From Gillisia limnaea DSM 15749 (GTDB lineage Bacteria; Bacteroidota; Bacteroidia; Flavobacteriales; Flavobacteriaceae): 64,000 nt of DNA. The notes below the pieces were generated by a model. The model made no database searches. It saw nothing but the letters and a program-made list of their open reading frames with translations, and was not told where the DNA came from. How positions within the stretch are numbered: position 1 is the stretch's first letter; each line of letters starts with the position of its first letter. The DNA lies in NCBI RefSeq assembly GCF_000243235.1, contig NZ_JH594606.1, positions 2,027,448-2,091,447 on the forward strand. Direction: 5' to 3'. Of the stretch, positions 43,286 through 53,304 are shown in pieces. The translations under genes and the position numbers were made by a program.

Positions 43286-46069
43286 TTGAAGCTTAAATAT
43301 CTTCTTTTATTCGTCCTGGTTTCATTTCCTGGTTTCTGTCAGGAATTACCTCCTGTAATAAATTTCAATCCCAATCAGTACAACGCCGGGAATCAAAACT
43401 GGATGGTTTCCCAGCATTCTAATAGGAATATTTATATAGCCAATAGCATGGGCCTTCTTGAATATACCGGAGCCGAATGGAGTTTATATCCAATGCCAAA
43501 TAAGACAATAGCGAGGTCTGTTCAGGTCGCCGGTGATAAAATATTTACCGGTGCCTATATGGAAATAGGTTACTGGATGAAAAACAGCAAAGGTTTGCTG
43601 GAATATACCAGTTTGATGCCAAAATTTCCTGGAGAAGTAAATGATGGAGAACAGTTTTGGCACATTGAACACATAGGCGATGTGCTTGTTTTTCAAAGTT
43701 TCGAGGGACTTTATCTATGCAATCTTAAAACCCTTGAAATATCAAGAGTGCCTACTCCACCTGTTGCAATTACCAATCTTTTTAAGGGAGAAAGCAGTGT
43801 TTATTTTCAAATGATGGCAGCCGGCCTCTTTACCATAAAGAATAACCAGCCTGAAATGGTTATTCCCCCGCTTGAATTGTTGGATATTGAAATTATGCAT
43901 GTTTCTGAAAAGGGAAGTTCTCTTCAACTTATTAGTCGAAGCGGAAATTTTTATGAATGGGATGGGCAAGCGTTAAGAAGGACCTATTTAGAACTGAGTG
44001 AAAAATTGCGGAATCAAAGTATCTACTCTGCGCATAGCCTTGCGGATAATTCACTTATTCTTGGAACGGTAGAGCAAGGGATCTATCATGTGGATGGAAA
44101 AGGAAATATCCTCCTTCATTTCAACCAGAAAAATGGATTGATCAATAATACTGTTCTGGATCTATTTGTAGATAAAGATAATAATGTTTGGGCAGGCCTG
44201 GACAATGGACTGAGCATTATTAATCTGGATTCCGCTTTTTTGCTTTACCAGGATAATTATGGCAATTTAGGATCTGTTTATACCTCTTTAGAAACAGAGG
44301 AATTTCTTTATGTGGGAACCAATCAGGGATTGTATTTCAAAAGGAAAAAGGACGATATTTATACTTTAATGGATGGTACTAATGGTCAGGTTTGGAGCTT
44401 ACAGCGTATTGGTACTAATTTATTTTGTGGCCATAATAATGGAACCTATATTATAAATGGAGAAGTTGCAACCAGGATCTACGATGCTTCTGGAACCTGG
44501 GTGGTGAAAAATTATGAAGGAAATCCAGGGTATTACCTGCAGGGGCATTATAATGGCATAAGTTTGCTAAAGGAGGAAAATGGAAATTTCAGTTTTATTG
44601 GAATGATTGAAAATTTCCCCCATTCCTCTAAATTTTTAATTTCCGAAAAGGACGGGGATATTTGGGCAGTAAATGAACATAAGGGAGTTTACAGGATCCA
44701 GATGGACTTTCCTGGGACAACAGTTAATAGCATAGAAAATTATACTTTTGGAGACAACTCAGGAATAAATTCCAGCATTTTTAAGTTTAATGATACGCTG
44801 TATTATTCTTCAAGAGAAAAATTGTTTCAGTTTCAGGAATTAGAGAATAAATTTAATGCAGAGAGCAGCCTGGCAACCTTGTTGGATGAACTTGATCTTG
44901 TTTCAGGAAGGATGGTCAATACAAGCGATAATGTACTCTGGGGTTTTCTTAATGATGCTGTAATTAATATAGAAGCAGCACAACTGAGTAATGCCTATAA
45001 AATGGGAATGGTGCATTTGCCAAACGATCTTCGGAATATTACCCTGGGCTATGAAAATATTACCTTGCTCGATAATAATTCCTATCTACTAGGAGTTTCC
45101 AACGGATATTTGAAATTCGAAAAGGATTTTAACCGAAACTTAGAGTATGAAATTAAAATAGACAAGGTTTTCAAGGCAGCCCTGGATGAATCTCCGGAAC
45201 TCATAGATCTAAATGAAGCTCCCACCTTTCATTATAAAACAAATAATATTTCATTTAATTATAGTATTCCGGAGTATAAGAAATTTATAACCCCGGTCTA
45301 TAGCTACCGGCTTTTAGGTTTAAGTACAAACTGGAGCAACTGGACAGAGACTTCTTCTATTGATTATACCAATCTTTCCTATGGCGATTATGAATTTCAG
45401 GTGAAAGCAAAAATGGGTATTCAGGAGCTTGATCCTGTAAAGTATAATTTTGAAGTTTCCAGGCCCTGGTTTCTTAGCTATTCGGCAATTGCTGTATATG
45501 CGATGCTACTTTTTATAATTGGTTATTTTATAAATAAGGGATATAAAAGAAAACACCTTAGGTTAATAAGGGAAAAGGAAAAGGAAATGAAGTTGAAAAA
45601 TCTCGAGGTAGAAAAGAGGATTATAGAACTCCAGAATGAACAACTTGAAAAGGAAATGACAGGGAAGAACAAGGAACTGGCTGTTTCTACAATGAGTCTT
45701 ATTAAAAAGAATGAATTTCTATCCAGTATAAAGGACAAATTGAAAGAATCTAAGGAAACTTCTGAAGTGCGATCGGTCATTAGAACAATTGATAAGGATA
45801 TAAGTGAAGAGGATAACTGGAACTTTTTTAAAAAAGCATTTAATAACGCCGATAAAGATTTCTTTAAAAAGATGAAAACCACCCATCCTAACCTTACTTC
45901 CAACGATCTAAAACTTTGCGCTTATTTAAGGTTAAATCTTTCTTCAAAAGAAATTGCTCCCTTGTTAAATATTTCGGTAAAAAGTGTGGAAATTAAGCGA
46001 TATCGATTGCGAAAAAAAATGGAATTGACTCATGACTCCAATTTAGTGGATTATATTTTGGAGGTATAA
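43286..46069 (+). CDS. PUL regulator: periplasmic propeller, Y_Y_Y, membrane helix, LuxR-type HTH
   Basis: 927 residues from a TTG start (the next in-frame ATG would remove the signal sequence LLLFVLVSFPGF). Two-component-regulator propeller repeats fill about 20-640, a Y_Y_Y domain about 645-715 (YSYRLLGLSTNWSNWTETSS), one membrane helix about 735-755, a coiled coil about 760-830, and a LuxR-type HTH at the C-terminus (LTSNDLKLCAYLRLNLSSKEIAPLL, about 865-925). No kinase or receiver domain, so it is a one-piece SusR-like sensor. It likely senses oligosaccharide in the periplasm and activates the adjacent susC. Confidence 0.9.
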   Translation: MKLKYLLLFVLVSFPGFCQELPPVINFNPNQYNAGNQNWMVSQHSNRNIYIANSMGLLEYTGAEWSLYPMPNKTIARSVQVAGDKIFTGAYMEIGYWMKNSKGLLEYTSLMPKFPGEVNDGEQFWHIEHIGDVLVFQSFEGLYLCNLKTLEISRVPTPPVAITNLFKGESSVYFQMMAAGLFTIKNNQPEMVIPPLELLDIEIMHVSEKGSSLQLISRSGNFYEWDGQALRRTYLELSEKLRNQSIYSAHSLADNSLILGTVEQGIYHVDGKGNILLHFNQKNGLINNTVLDLFVDKDNNVWAGLDNGLSIINLDSAFLLYQDNYGNLGSVYTSLETEEFLYVGTNQGLYFKRKKDDIYTLMDGTNGQVWSLQRIGTNLFCGHNNGTYIINGEVATRIYDASGTWVVKNYEGNPGYYLQGHYNGISLLKEENGNFSFIGMIENFPHSSKFLISEKDGDIWAVNEHKGVYRIQMDFPGTTVNSIENYTFGDNSGINSSIFKFNDTLYYSSREKLFQFQELENKFNAESSLATLLDELDLVSGRMVNTSDNVLWGFLNDAVINIEAAQLSNAYKMGMVHLPNDLRNITLGYENITLLDNNSYLLGVSNGYLKFEKDFNRNLEYEIKIDKVFKAALDESPELIDLNEAPTFHYKTNNISFNYSIPEYKKFITPVYSYRLLGLSTNWSNWTETSSIDYTNLSYGDYEFQVKAKMGIQELDPVKYNFEVSRPWFLSYSAIAVYAMLLFIIGYFINKGYKRKHLRLIREKEKEMKLKNLEVEKRIIELQNEQLEKEMTGKNKELAVSTMSLIKKNEFLSSIKDKLKESKETSEVRSVIRTIDKDISEEDNWNFFKKAFNNADKDFFKKMKTTHPNLTSNDLKLCAYLRLNLSSKEIAPLLNISVKSVEIKRYRLRKKMELTHDSNLVDYILEV

Positions 46070-46089
46070 TCTATACATTCTACTTTTTT

Positions 46090-46109
46090 ACCTCTACAAC
46101 ACCTCTACA
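46090..46109 (+). promoter_or_regulatory. Direct repeat ACCTCTACA x2, 11-bp period, upstream of susC
   Basis: ACCTCTACA at 46090-46098 and again at 46101-46109, spaced by one helical turn; a degenerate ACACCTCT occurs at 46230. A candidate binding site for the propeller regulator. The 252-bp gap 46070-46321 holds no gene; a clear -7 box could not be assigned. Confidence 0.5.
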
Positions 46110-46321
46110 TTTTGAAATTTTTATTTTTATTTTTAAAAATTATAATGGTTGTATATCAAATATTTATGATCTTCTAGAGTCCTGTTTTAAAGCTTTCCGT
46201 ATAGCTTTACCCCGCTGCTATTTGTATAAACACCTCTCTGTATGTTTTTTGTACAGGTTTCTTTTCAGCATTCTTAACATTCAATTAATATATTGCTAAG
46301 GCAAATTTAACAATTAGTCTA

Positions 46322-49297
46322 ATGAAGAAATTCAAATGTTTTATAATTGCCTTTTTAGGTGGTATTTTATTGATGCAGTCTCAAAGCGTTTCCATAAGTG
46401 GAAAAGTGACAGATGAAAACAATGTGCCATTATTAGGGGTAAACGTTCTGGTAAAAAATGAAACCAGGGGAACCACAACAGATTTTGACGGGAATTATAC
46501 AATTGATGATATCTCCCCTGGAGATGTTTTACAGTTTAGTTTTTTAGGCTTTGTTGCCCAGGAAATCACAGTTTCTAACCAACAATCAATTGACGTAGAG
46601 TTACTAACCGATTCAGAAGCACTGGATGAAGTTGTTGTGGTGGGTTACGGAACACAAAGAAAAAGTAATGTTGTAGGTTCTGTAAGTAGTGTTGAGGTAG
46701 ATGAAGCCACCGCCATACCTACCACCAATGTTGCAGAAATGCTAAGAGGAAGGGCTGCGGGTGTGCAGGTGAACTTGGGGAGTGCCAGACCGGGAGGAGG
46801 ATCGAATATTGTAATACGAGGAAATGTTTCTGTTGCACCAAATGGTAATTCACCATTAATTATAGTTGATGGATTGCCATTTGACAATTTAAATGATGTT
46901 GCACCTGATGATATTGCCAGCATTGAAATCCTGAAAGACGCTGCTTCAACCGCAATCTATGGTTCAAGAGCTTCAAACGGGGTAATATTGGTGACCACCA
47001 AAAGAGGTGTTGAGGGTATATCCAGGATAAATTATAATGCGTATACCACTATACAATCGGTTACAAGAAATTTCAACCTTTATGATGGATCACAATTTAT
47101 TGATCTGAAAAGAGAGGCAAACAGGAACAGATTTACTGGCGATTACCTGAACGATGAAAACATATTCAGTCCCTTTGAATTAGAAACCATTGAGAACAAC
47201 CAATTTGTCAACTGGGAAGATCTTGTTTTAAGAGATGCGGTAATCCAGTCTCATTCCCTGAGCTTTTCAACAGGGACGGAGAAGACCAAAATCTTTTCAA
47301 GTATAAATTATTTCACTCAGGACGGTATTATTCCCAACTCCGGTTATGATAGGGGTACCTTCAAATTAAACCTTGAACACCAACTAACCGATAAGCTGAC
47401 TTTCAATGGTATATTTAATTATCAAAATGCCACTCAGGACCAAGAAACGGGAGGTTTAAACTTTACTACTATTACACCATTAGCGAAACCATTTGATGAA
47501 AATAACGAACTAGTTAAATTTTATCTGGGTAATTCTATAACCGCGGTTAACCCATTGTGGGATCAAAGAGAGTCTACGGATGAAAGCAAAATAAACTTAA
47601 CAGATGTAAACCTTAACCTTACCTACAAAATTACGCCATCTTTAAGTTACACACTAAATACATTCCTCAGAAATAGGAACACCAATAGAGGTATTTACCG
47701 ATCATCCTTGCACTCGGCGGGAGATGAAGGAATAGGTGGTATTGGCGTTCTGGCTAATACTTTATTCAAACAGGTTTTAGTTGAGAATATAGTAAATTAT
47801 ACCCCTCAGATCAATGATGACCATAGTTTAGATATTACCGGTGTTCAGGCTTTTGATGAACAGACAAACGAATATACCCAACTTGACAAGTCAGGATTTA
47901 CTAATGATGCCCTTGGATATAATGGTGATGCCACAACTTTACTGAACAATGTGAGGAATCTTTCCGAAAGAAGACTTCTATCCTTTTTGGCACGGGTTCG
48001 TTACGGCTATTTAGATAGGTATCTGCTGGAAGCTACTGCTAGGGCAGATGGGGCTTCCGTATTTGCAGCCAATAATAAATGGGGATATTTCCCTGCTATT
48101 TCCTTTGCGTGGAAATTGCACCAAGAACCCTTTTTAGAAAACGTAGAAGGCATAAACGAAATGAAACTCCGGGTAAGTTACGGAGCCACAGGAAATCAGG
48201 GTATTAATTCCCTTGAATCTTTGGGAGTTGCCGATGACAGGCCATATGTGTTTGGTGGTCAGACTGTGGGCGGATCAACGGCCTCCTCGCGTTTGCCAAA
48301 CCCCAATCTAAAATGGGAAACTACTACAACCTTTAATGCAGGAGTCGATTTTAGATTATTCAGCAATCTTTTTGACGGTACTATAGAATATTATAAATCA
48401 AATACCACAGATCTTTTGTTAGACAGAGCCATCGCGGGAACAACCGGTTTCAACGTTATCCGCTTTAATGTGGGGGAATTGCAGAATGAGGGTCTTGAAG
48501 CGTCTCTAAATTCTAACTTTATTAGGACTGAAAACTTAAGATGGACCATGGGCCTTATTTTTTCCACAAACAGCAATGAGATCATTTCACTAACCGGTGA
48601 GACCGATGATAATGGAAACCCGATAGATATTACAGATAGTTCCGGAAGACGACTCTCTATTGGCCAATCTATTAACAACATCTGGCTGCCAAAATATGAT
48701 GGCATCTATCAGGAAGGGGATGATATCGCAGGGTCAGGTAATCCTTTGGCGCAACCTGGAGATGTCCGGGTGGTTGATCAGGATGGAAACGGACAAATAG
48801 ATGATCGTGATAATGTTTTTACCAATACAGATCCAGACTGGTACGGTTCCATTACTAATACAGTTAACTATAAGGGTTTCGAACTCTTTGCCGATGTGTA
48901 TTTCGTTCAGGGAGCAACCCGATTGAACAATGTTCTGGCGAATGGTGAACTTTGGAAAGGAGCAATCAATGGAATAAGAACGAAATATTATACTCCGGAA
49001 TTTCCTTCCACTCAATATCCCAGACCAAAACCGGATACTCACCTACATCTCTTTCCTTTTTCTGTACGTGATGCCTCTTATATTCGCTTAAGAACCCTAA
49101 CTTTTGGCTACAATATGCCTAATAGTGCCCTTTCCCAAATGGGGATTCAGAATGTGAAAATTTATGCCACCGGAAACAATTTATTGACCTTTACAGATTT
49201 CAGGTCCTATAGTCCTGAACAGGATCCAATAATTGATGGTGCTACGTCGTTTCCCGAAACCAGAAATATTACCATTGGAACCAATATTACATTTTAA
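46322..49297 (+). CDS. susC: SusC/RagA TonB-linked outer-membrane transporter
   Basis: 991 residues: signal peptide (ending near MQSQS), CarboxypepD_reg-like domain (about 25-105), TonB box EALDEVVVVGYGTQRKSNVVGSV, plug (about 115-230, with IEILKDAASTAIYGSRASNG typical of SusC) and barrel ending TNITF. With the adjacent SusD it forms the outer-membrane importer for oligosaccharides, here probably beta-glucan fragments because of the GH16/GH3 neighbours. The SusD gene starts 89 bp downstream. Confidence 0.96.
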   Translation: MKKFKCFIIAFLGGILLMQSQSVSISGKVTDENNVPLLGVNVLVKNETRGTTTDFDGNYTIDDISPGDVLQFSFLGFVAQEITVSNQQSIDVELLTDSEALDEVVVVGYGTQRKSNVVGSVSSVEVDEATAIPTTNVAEMLRGRAAGVQVNLGSARPGGGSNIVIRGNVSVAPNGNSPLIIVDGLPFDNLNDVAPDDIASIEILKDAASTAIYGSRASNGVILVTTKRGVEGISRINYNAYTTIQSVTRNFNLYDGSQFIDLKREANRNRFTGDYLNDENIFSPFELETIENNQFVNWEDLVLRDAVIQSHSLSFSTGTEKTKIFSSINYFTQDGIIPNSGYDRGTFKLNLEHQLTDKLTFNGIFNYQNATQDQETGGLNFTTITPLAKPFDENNELVKFYLGNSITAVNPLWDQRESTDESKINLTDVNLNLTYKITPSLSYTLNTFLRNRNTNRGIYRSSLHSAGDEGIGGIGVLANTLFKQVLVENIVNYTPQINDDHSLDITGVQAFDEQTNEYTQLDKSGFTNDALGYNGDATTLLNNVRNLSERRLLSFLARVRYGYLDRYLLEATARADGASVFAANNKWGYFPAISFAWKLHQEPFLENVEGINEMKLRVSYGATGNQGINSLESLGVADDRPYVFGGQTVGGSTASSRLPNPNLKWETTTTFNAGVDFRLFSNLFDGTIEYYKSNTTDLLLDRAIAGTTGFNVIRFNVGELQNEGLEASLNSNFIRTENLRWTMGLIFSTNSNEIISLTGETDDNGNPIDITDSSGRRLSIGQSINNIWLPKYDGIYQEGDDIAGSGNPLAQPGDVRVVDQDGNGQIDDRDNVFTNTDPDWYGSITNTVNYKGFELFADVYFVQGATRLNNVLANGELWKGAINGIRTKYYTPEFPSTQYPRPKPDTHLHLFPFSVRDASYIRLRTLTFGYNMPNSALSQMGIQNVKIYATGNNLLTFTDFRSYSPEQDPIIDGATSFPETRNITIGTNITF

Positions 49298-49386
49298 GTA
49301 ACTAGTTATAAACCACCCATTATCGCACCTATAATTGCGATCTTTAATCTAAATTGGGCCAGTTAAAACCAAATAAATAGCAACAG

Positions 49387-51006
49387 ATGAAAATTATAAA
49401 TGGTTATTTGTTATCGAAAAGATTTTTTGTAATATTTATTACATTAACGCTGACTACGTCTTGCCAGGATGATTTCCTGGAAGATAAATTGTTATCTGAT
49501 ACTTCTGTAGATTTTCTATATTCCTCCCCTGAGGGATTGGAGTCAGCCGTTGTAGGACTTTATACCTTGAACAGGACCATCTACGAAGACAACAGACTTA
49601 ACGGCACCATTCCGTTGATCTTGCAGGGTAAGAGTGATCTGTCTGCCGGAATAACCGGGGAAGTTTCCCTTTACAGCAGGCTCTTATGGGGTGCAAGCCT
49701 GGGTGATTATGGAACATCCGAAGGTCTCAATGCCTATTGGGTCTATTATTACAGAATAATAGACCGGTCGAACGCCATTATTCGTGGGGCTGAGAATTTA
49801 ACTGATATTGATGAGGACCGAAGAAATCAGATTTTGGCAGAAGCGAAGACCATGCGCGCCAATTCTTATTTTATCTTATACAGACTTTTCAATAATATAT
49901 TCGTTACCACAGAACCTACAACACCGGATAATGCTTTTGACCAGCCTCAGGACAAATCTTCTGAAGAAGAGATCTTTTCATTATTAAGGTCGGACCTGGA
50001 TTTTGCCATTGACAACCTTAGTTACACTCCGGAGCAATTCGGCAGATGGAGTCAGGGTGCTGCAAGGCATTTACGTGCCATGGTTGCGCTTTGGGAAGAG
50101 GATTATAGCGAAGCGGCCGCACAGGCTGATGCTGTTATAAACAGTGGTAATCACAGTTTGACCACTACTCAGCAGGTTTTTGAGGGAGACCTGAATCATT
50201 CCGAAACTTTATTTGCGGTTAATTTTGAGTTTCAAACCATTGGAGGAGGTAGTCCACATATTTTGAACTGGAACATGGTATCTTCCTATGCAGAAGCCCC
50301 TGGCCTGGTACAATCTATTGAAAACGGAGGAGCAGGAGCAGGTTTTATTTCATTAAATAAATATGTGATTGACCTTCTTAATGAAGATCCAAACGATAGT
50401 AGGAGAGACAGTAACAGTTCCTATTACATTTTTGAATACGAATATAATGATGAGACCGGGCTTCCCGCAGGCAAAGAATTAGGCGAGCCACTGGACTTAT
50501 ATGTAAATAGTGAAACGAATCAAAATGAATTTATGCTGTATTACCGAAGGCAAAATCCGGGAGTAATAAAGTTTTTTGATGCGAACGTGGAGCCTACTGA
50601 CAGAAATCATTTTAAGAACATTATGATCTACCGACTTGCTGAGACCTATCTCATAGGCGCTGAAGCCCACATGATGCTGGGAAATACGCCAAAAGCATTA
50701 GAATATCTGAATGCCGTAAGGACAAGAGCCAATACAGCCCCAGTGTCTGAGATAGATCTGCAGGCCATTCTCGATGAAGGAGCAAGAGAGTTAGCTTTTG
50801 AAGGGCAACGTTGGTATACCCTAAAACGTACAGGAAAACTATTTGAATTCCTATTGGATCACATGAATAACGATAACCTCAATGAATCCTATCCTGAGGG
50901 AAATCCTAAAAACATATTGAGGGAATACATGAAAAACTGGCCCATCCCTCAGCAGCAAATAGATCTTTTGGGACCAAACTACCCTCAAAATGAAGGTTAT
51001 AATTAA
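49387..51006 (+). CDS. susD: SusD/RagB glycan-binding lipoprotein
   Basis: 539 residues. Lipobox TLTTSC gives Cys26. SusD features: DFLEDKLLSDTSVDFLYSSPEGLESAVVGLY at the N-terminus, TPR-like helices (MRANSYFILYRLFNN), LRAMVALWEEDY and a C-terminal RELAFEGQRWYTLKRTG. It caps SusC on the cell surface and captures the glycan. Gene pair order is standard. Confidence 0.96.
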   Translation: MKIINGYLLSKRFFVIFITLTLTTSCQDDFLEDKLLSDTSVDFLYSSPEGLESAVVGLYTLNRTIYEDNRLNGTIPLILQGKSDLSAGITGEVSLYSRLLWGASLGDYGTSEGLNAYWVYYYRIIDRSNAIIRGAENLTDIDEDRRNQILAEAKTMRANSYFILYRLFNNIFVTTEPTTPDNAFDQPQDKSSEEEIFSLLRSDLDFAIDNLSYTPEQFGRWSQGAARHLRAMVALWEEDYSEAAAQADAVINSGNHSLTTTQQVFEGDLNHSETLFAVNFEFQTIGGGSPHILNWNMVSSYAEAPGLVQSIENGGAGAGFISLNKYVIDLLNEDPNDSRRDSNSSYYIFEYEYNDETGLPAGKELGEPLDLYVNSETNQNEFMLYYRRQNPGVIKFFDANVEPTDRNHFKNIMIYRLAETYLIGAEAHMMLGNTPKALEYLNAVRTRANTAPVSEIDLQAILDEGARELAFEGQRWYTLKRTGKLFEFLLDHMNNDNLNESYPEGNPKNILREYMKNWPIPQQQIDLLGPNYPQNEGYN

Positions 51007-51040
51007 GAGTTGACAAAATAGGTAACTAAAAAATTACGAA

Positions 51041-53242
51041 ATGAAACGGAATAGTCTAAAAAAGCACATACAGAGTTTTAATTTACCTTTAATACGAATC
51101 CTTTTCGTATTGGGTATACTCAGCACAATGATTTCCTGCGAGGCGGAAGATGATATTCCACCTGAATCTGCCTATGTTGAGCCTGAACCTGTAGAGGGGT
51201 GTGTCTTTCAGGTCATTGTCCCCGAACTGACCGAGGGAATAGATTTTGAATGTGGAGCGCCTGAATTCACCACTTTTGGGGAAAAAGACGGTTCTATAAC
51301 CATTGAGCCCGCTGACAATCCTGATAAGGAAGGAATTAATACTTCTGATAAGGTTATCATGGTTACCCAAACTGCGGGAGTGGAAGGATGGGCCGGTTTT
51401 GTCTTTGATCTGGCTTCTAAAGTTGATTTCTCTGAAAAACAAACCATTAAAATTAAAGTATATTCTCCGGCTGTGGGTCAAAACATTCTCTTGAAACTGG
51501 AAGACAGTGCAGATGGTTCCATCAATAAAGAGGTTACTATGCCTACAACAGTGGCCGGGGAGTGGGAAGAGCTTTCATTTGCCTTTTCTCCAAGCGACTC
51601 CGATAAATTTGACAAAATGGTGTTATTCTTCGATTTCTCTGGAGAAAAAGATGCCACAACAGTACATTATTTTGATGATATAGTTCTTACCGCCGGTGGT
51701 GGTGGAACAGTAGCAAGCACAACAAGCTTTCCTGTAAATTTTGAAACTGCTGCAAATGGCGGGGCAGCTGAAAACTGGTTGGTTTTTGAAAATGTTGATA
51801 ATCCTCCATTAGAGATTATCAACAACCCTGATATGACTGGTAATACCTCTGCAACTGTTGCACAGTTTACTGCGAGGAAAGATGGGCAATCTTTTGCTGG
51901 TACTATTACTCAACTAACCACACCTTTTACTTTGAATGCATCTAACAGCACTGTTACGATGATGGTTTGGAAGTCAGTAATTAGTGATGTAGGAATTAAA
52001 TTTGAAAATGGCGCAGGTGGTTCTACAGGAGAAATCAAAGTGGCAAATACCAAGACCAACGAGTGGGAAGAGCTTACTTTCAATTTTTCAGGAGTAGTAG
52101 GAGATCCTAATAATACAGATATAACAGGTCTTGTTGTTTTTCCAGATTTTAATGATAGCAGAACCCAAGACAATGTTGTTTATTTTGATAATATTACTTT
52201 AAGTGGTGGTGGAACAAGTGGTGGAACCAATCCAACTGCTTCAGCTCCAACACCAACTTTGGATGCTGCAAATGTGATTTCCTTGTTCAGCGATGCTTAT
52301 ACAGATGTACCTGTAGATACCTGGAGAACAGATTGGTCTGCGGCAACCCTGGAAGATATATTCATTGATGGCAATGCCGTTAAAAAATACAGCGAACTTA
52401 ATTTCGTAGGAATTGAAACCGTGGGTAACCAGATAGATGCCTCTGAAATGGAGTTTTTCCACACAGATGTATGGACGGCTGATGCTACAGAAATTAGAAT
52501 AAAACTGGTAGATTTTGGTGCCGATGGTGCCTTTGACGGAGGTGATGACGTGGAACACGAAATTACCATAGCGAACCCACAACAAAATAGTTGGGTGTCC
52601 TTGGATATTCCACTTTCAGACTTTCCTGGCTTAACTACTAAAGCAAACATTGCTCAACTAATTTTTGCAGGTCAACCGGCAGGAAGTGCAACTATCTTTA
52701 TAGATAATGTTTATTTCTACAAGGATACTGCTGCAGCAACAGAACCACAATCTGCTGCGCCCACACCAACCCCAGTAGCGACCGATGTGATTTCCTTGTT
52801 CAGCGATGCTTATACAGATGTACCTGTAGATACCTGGAGAACAGATTGGTCTGCGGCAAAATTGGAGGATATTAGCATTGTTGGAAATGCCGTTAAAAAA
52901 TACAGCGAACTTAATTTCGTAGGAATCGAAACAGTGGGCAATCAGATTGATGCTTCTGAAATGCAATTTTTTCACACCGATGTCTGGACGGCCGATGCTA
53001 CAGAGATCAGAATAAAACTGGTAGATTTTGGAGCTAATGGAGCTTTTGACGGCGGAGGGGATGATGTGGAACATGAGATTACCATAACCAATCCGGAAAA
53101 AAATACCTGGATTTCCTTGAACATCCCTCTTTCAGACTTTACCGGATTAACGACAAGAGCAAACATCTCTCAGCTGATTTATGCAGCACAACCGGCAGGA
53201 AGTGTTACTATTTTTATTGATAATGTTTATTTCAGCAAATAA
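51041..53242 (+). CDS. Multi-domain glycan-binding lipoprotein (SusE-like position)
   Basis: 733 residues; lipobox STMISC gives Cys33. Four beta-sandwich units follow: about 40-225, 230-395, 400-565 and 570-733, joined by Gly/Ser/Thr/Pro linkers. Units 3 and 4 are nearly identical (ISLFSDAYTDVPVDTWRTDWS in both; DFGADGAFDGGDD against DFGANGAFDGGGDD) and also repeat at DNA level, 52265-52715 against 52788-53238. Each ends with TIFIDNVYF-like strands typical of carbohydrate-binding modules. The position after SusD and the surface anchor suggest laminarin-binding; I know no tested homologue by name. Confidence 0.85.
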   Translation: MKRNSLKKHIQSFNLPLIRILFVLGILSTMISCEAEDDIPPESAYVEPEPVEGCVFQVIVPELTEGIDFECGAPEFTTFGEKDGSITIEPADNPDKEGINTSDKVIMVTQTAGVEGWAGFVFDLASKVDFSEKQTIKIKVYSPAVGQNILLKLEDSADGSINKEVTMPTTVAGEWEELSFAFSPSDSDKFDKMVLFFDFSGEKDATTVHYFDDIVLTAGGGGTVASTTSFPVNFETAANGGAAENWLVFENVDNPPLEIINNPDMTGNTSATVAQFTARKDGQSFAGTITQLTTPFTLNASNSTVTMMVWKSVISDVGIKFENGAGGSTGEIKVANTKTNEWEELTFNFSGVVGDPNNTDITGLVVFPDFNDSRTQDNVVYFDNITLSGGGTSGGTNPTASAPTPTLDAANVISLFSDAYTDVPVDTWRTDWSAATLEDIFIDGNAVKKYSELNFVGIETVGNQIDASEMEFFHTDVWTADATEIRIKLVDFGADGAFDGGDDVEHEITIANPQQNSWVSLDIPLSDFPGLTTKANIAQLIFAGQPAGSATIFIDNVYFYKDTAAATEPQSAAPTPTPVATDVISLFSDAYTDVPVDTWRTDWSAAKLEDISIVGNAVKKYSELNFVGIETVGNQIDASEMQFFHTDVWTADATEIRIKLVDFGANGAFDGGGDDVEHEITITNPEKNTWISLNIPLSDFTGLTTRANISQLIYAAQPAGSVTIFIDNVYFSK
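52265..53238 (+). repeat. Tandem domain duplication in the binding lipoprotein
   Basis: Two copies of roughly 450 bp, 523 bp apart, with long identical stretches (for example the run encoding FSDAYTDVPVDTWRTDWSA). The linker differs (GGTSGGTNPTAS against EPQSAAPTPTP). Confidence 0.85.
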
Positions 53243-53304
53243 TACAGTAAAGGAGGTTCCTGAGGATCGAAATATGATCAGAAAAAACATGATTAAAATG
53301 AGCT

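Noticed and set aside
43286-46069. Hybrid two-component system
   Set aside because: No histidine kinase, receiver or AraC domain; the C-terminus is a LuxR-type HTH.
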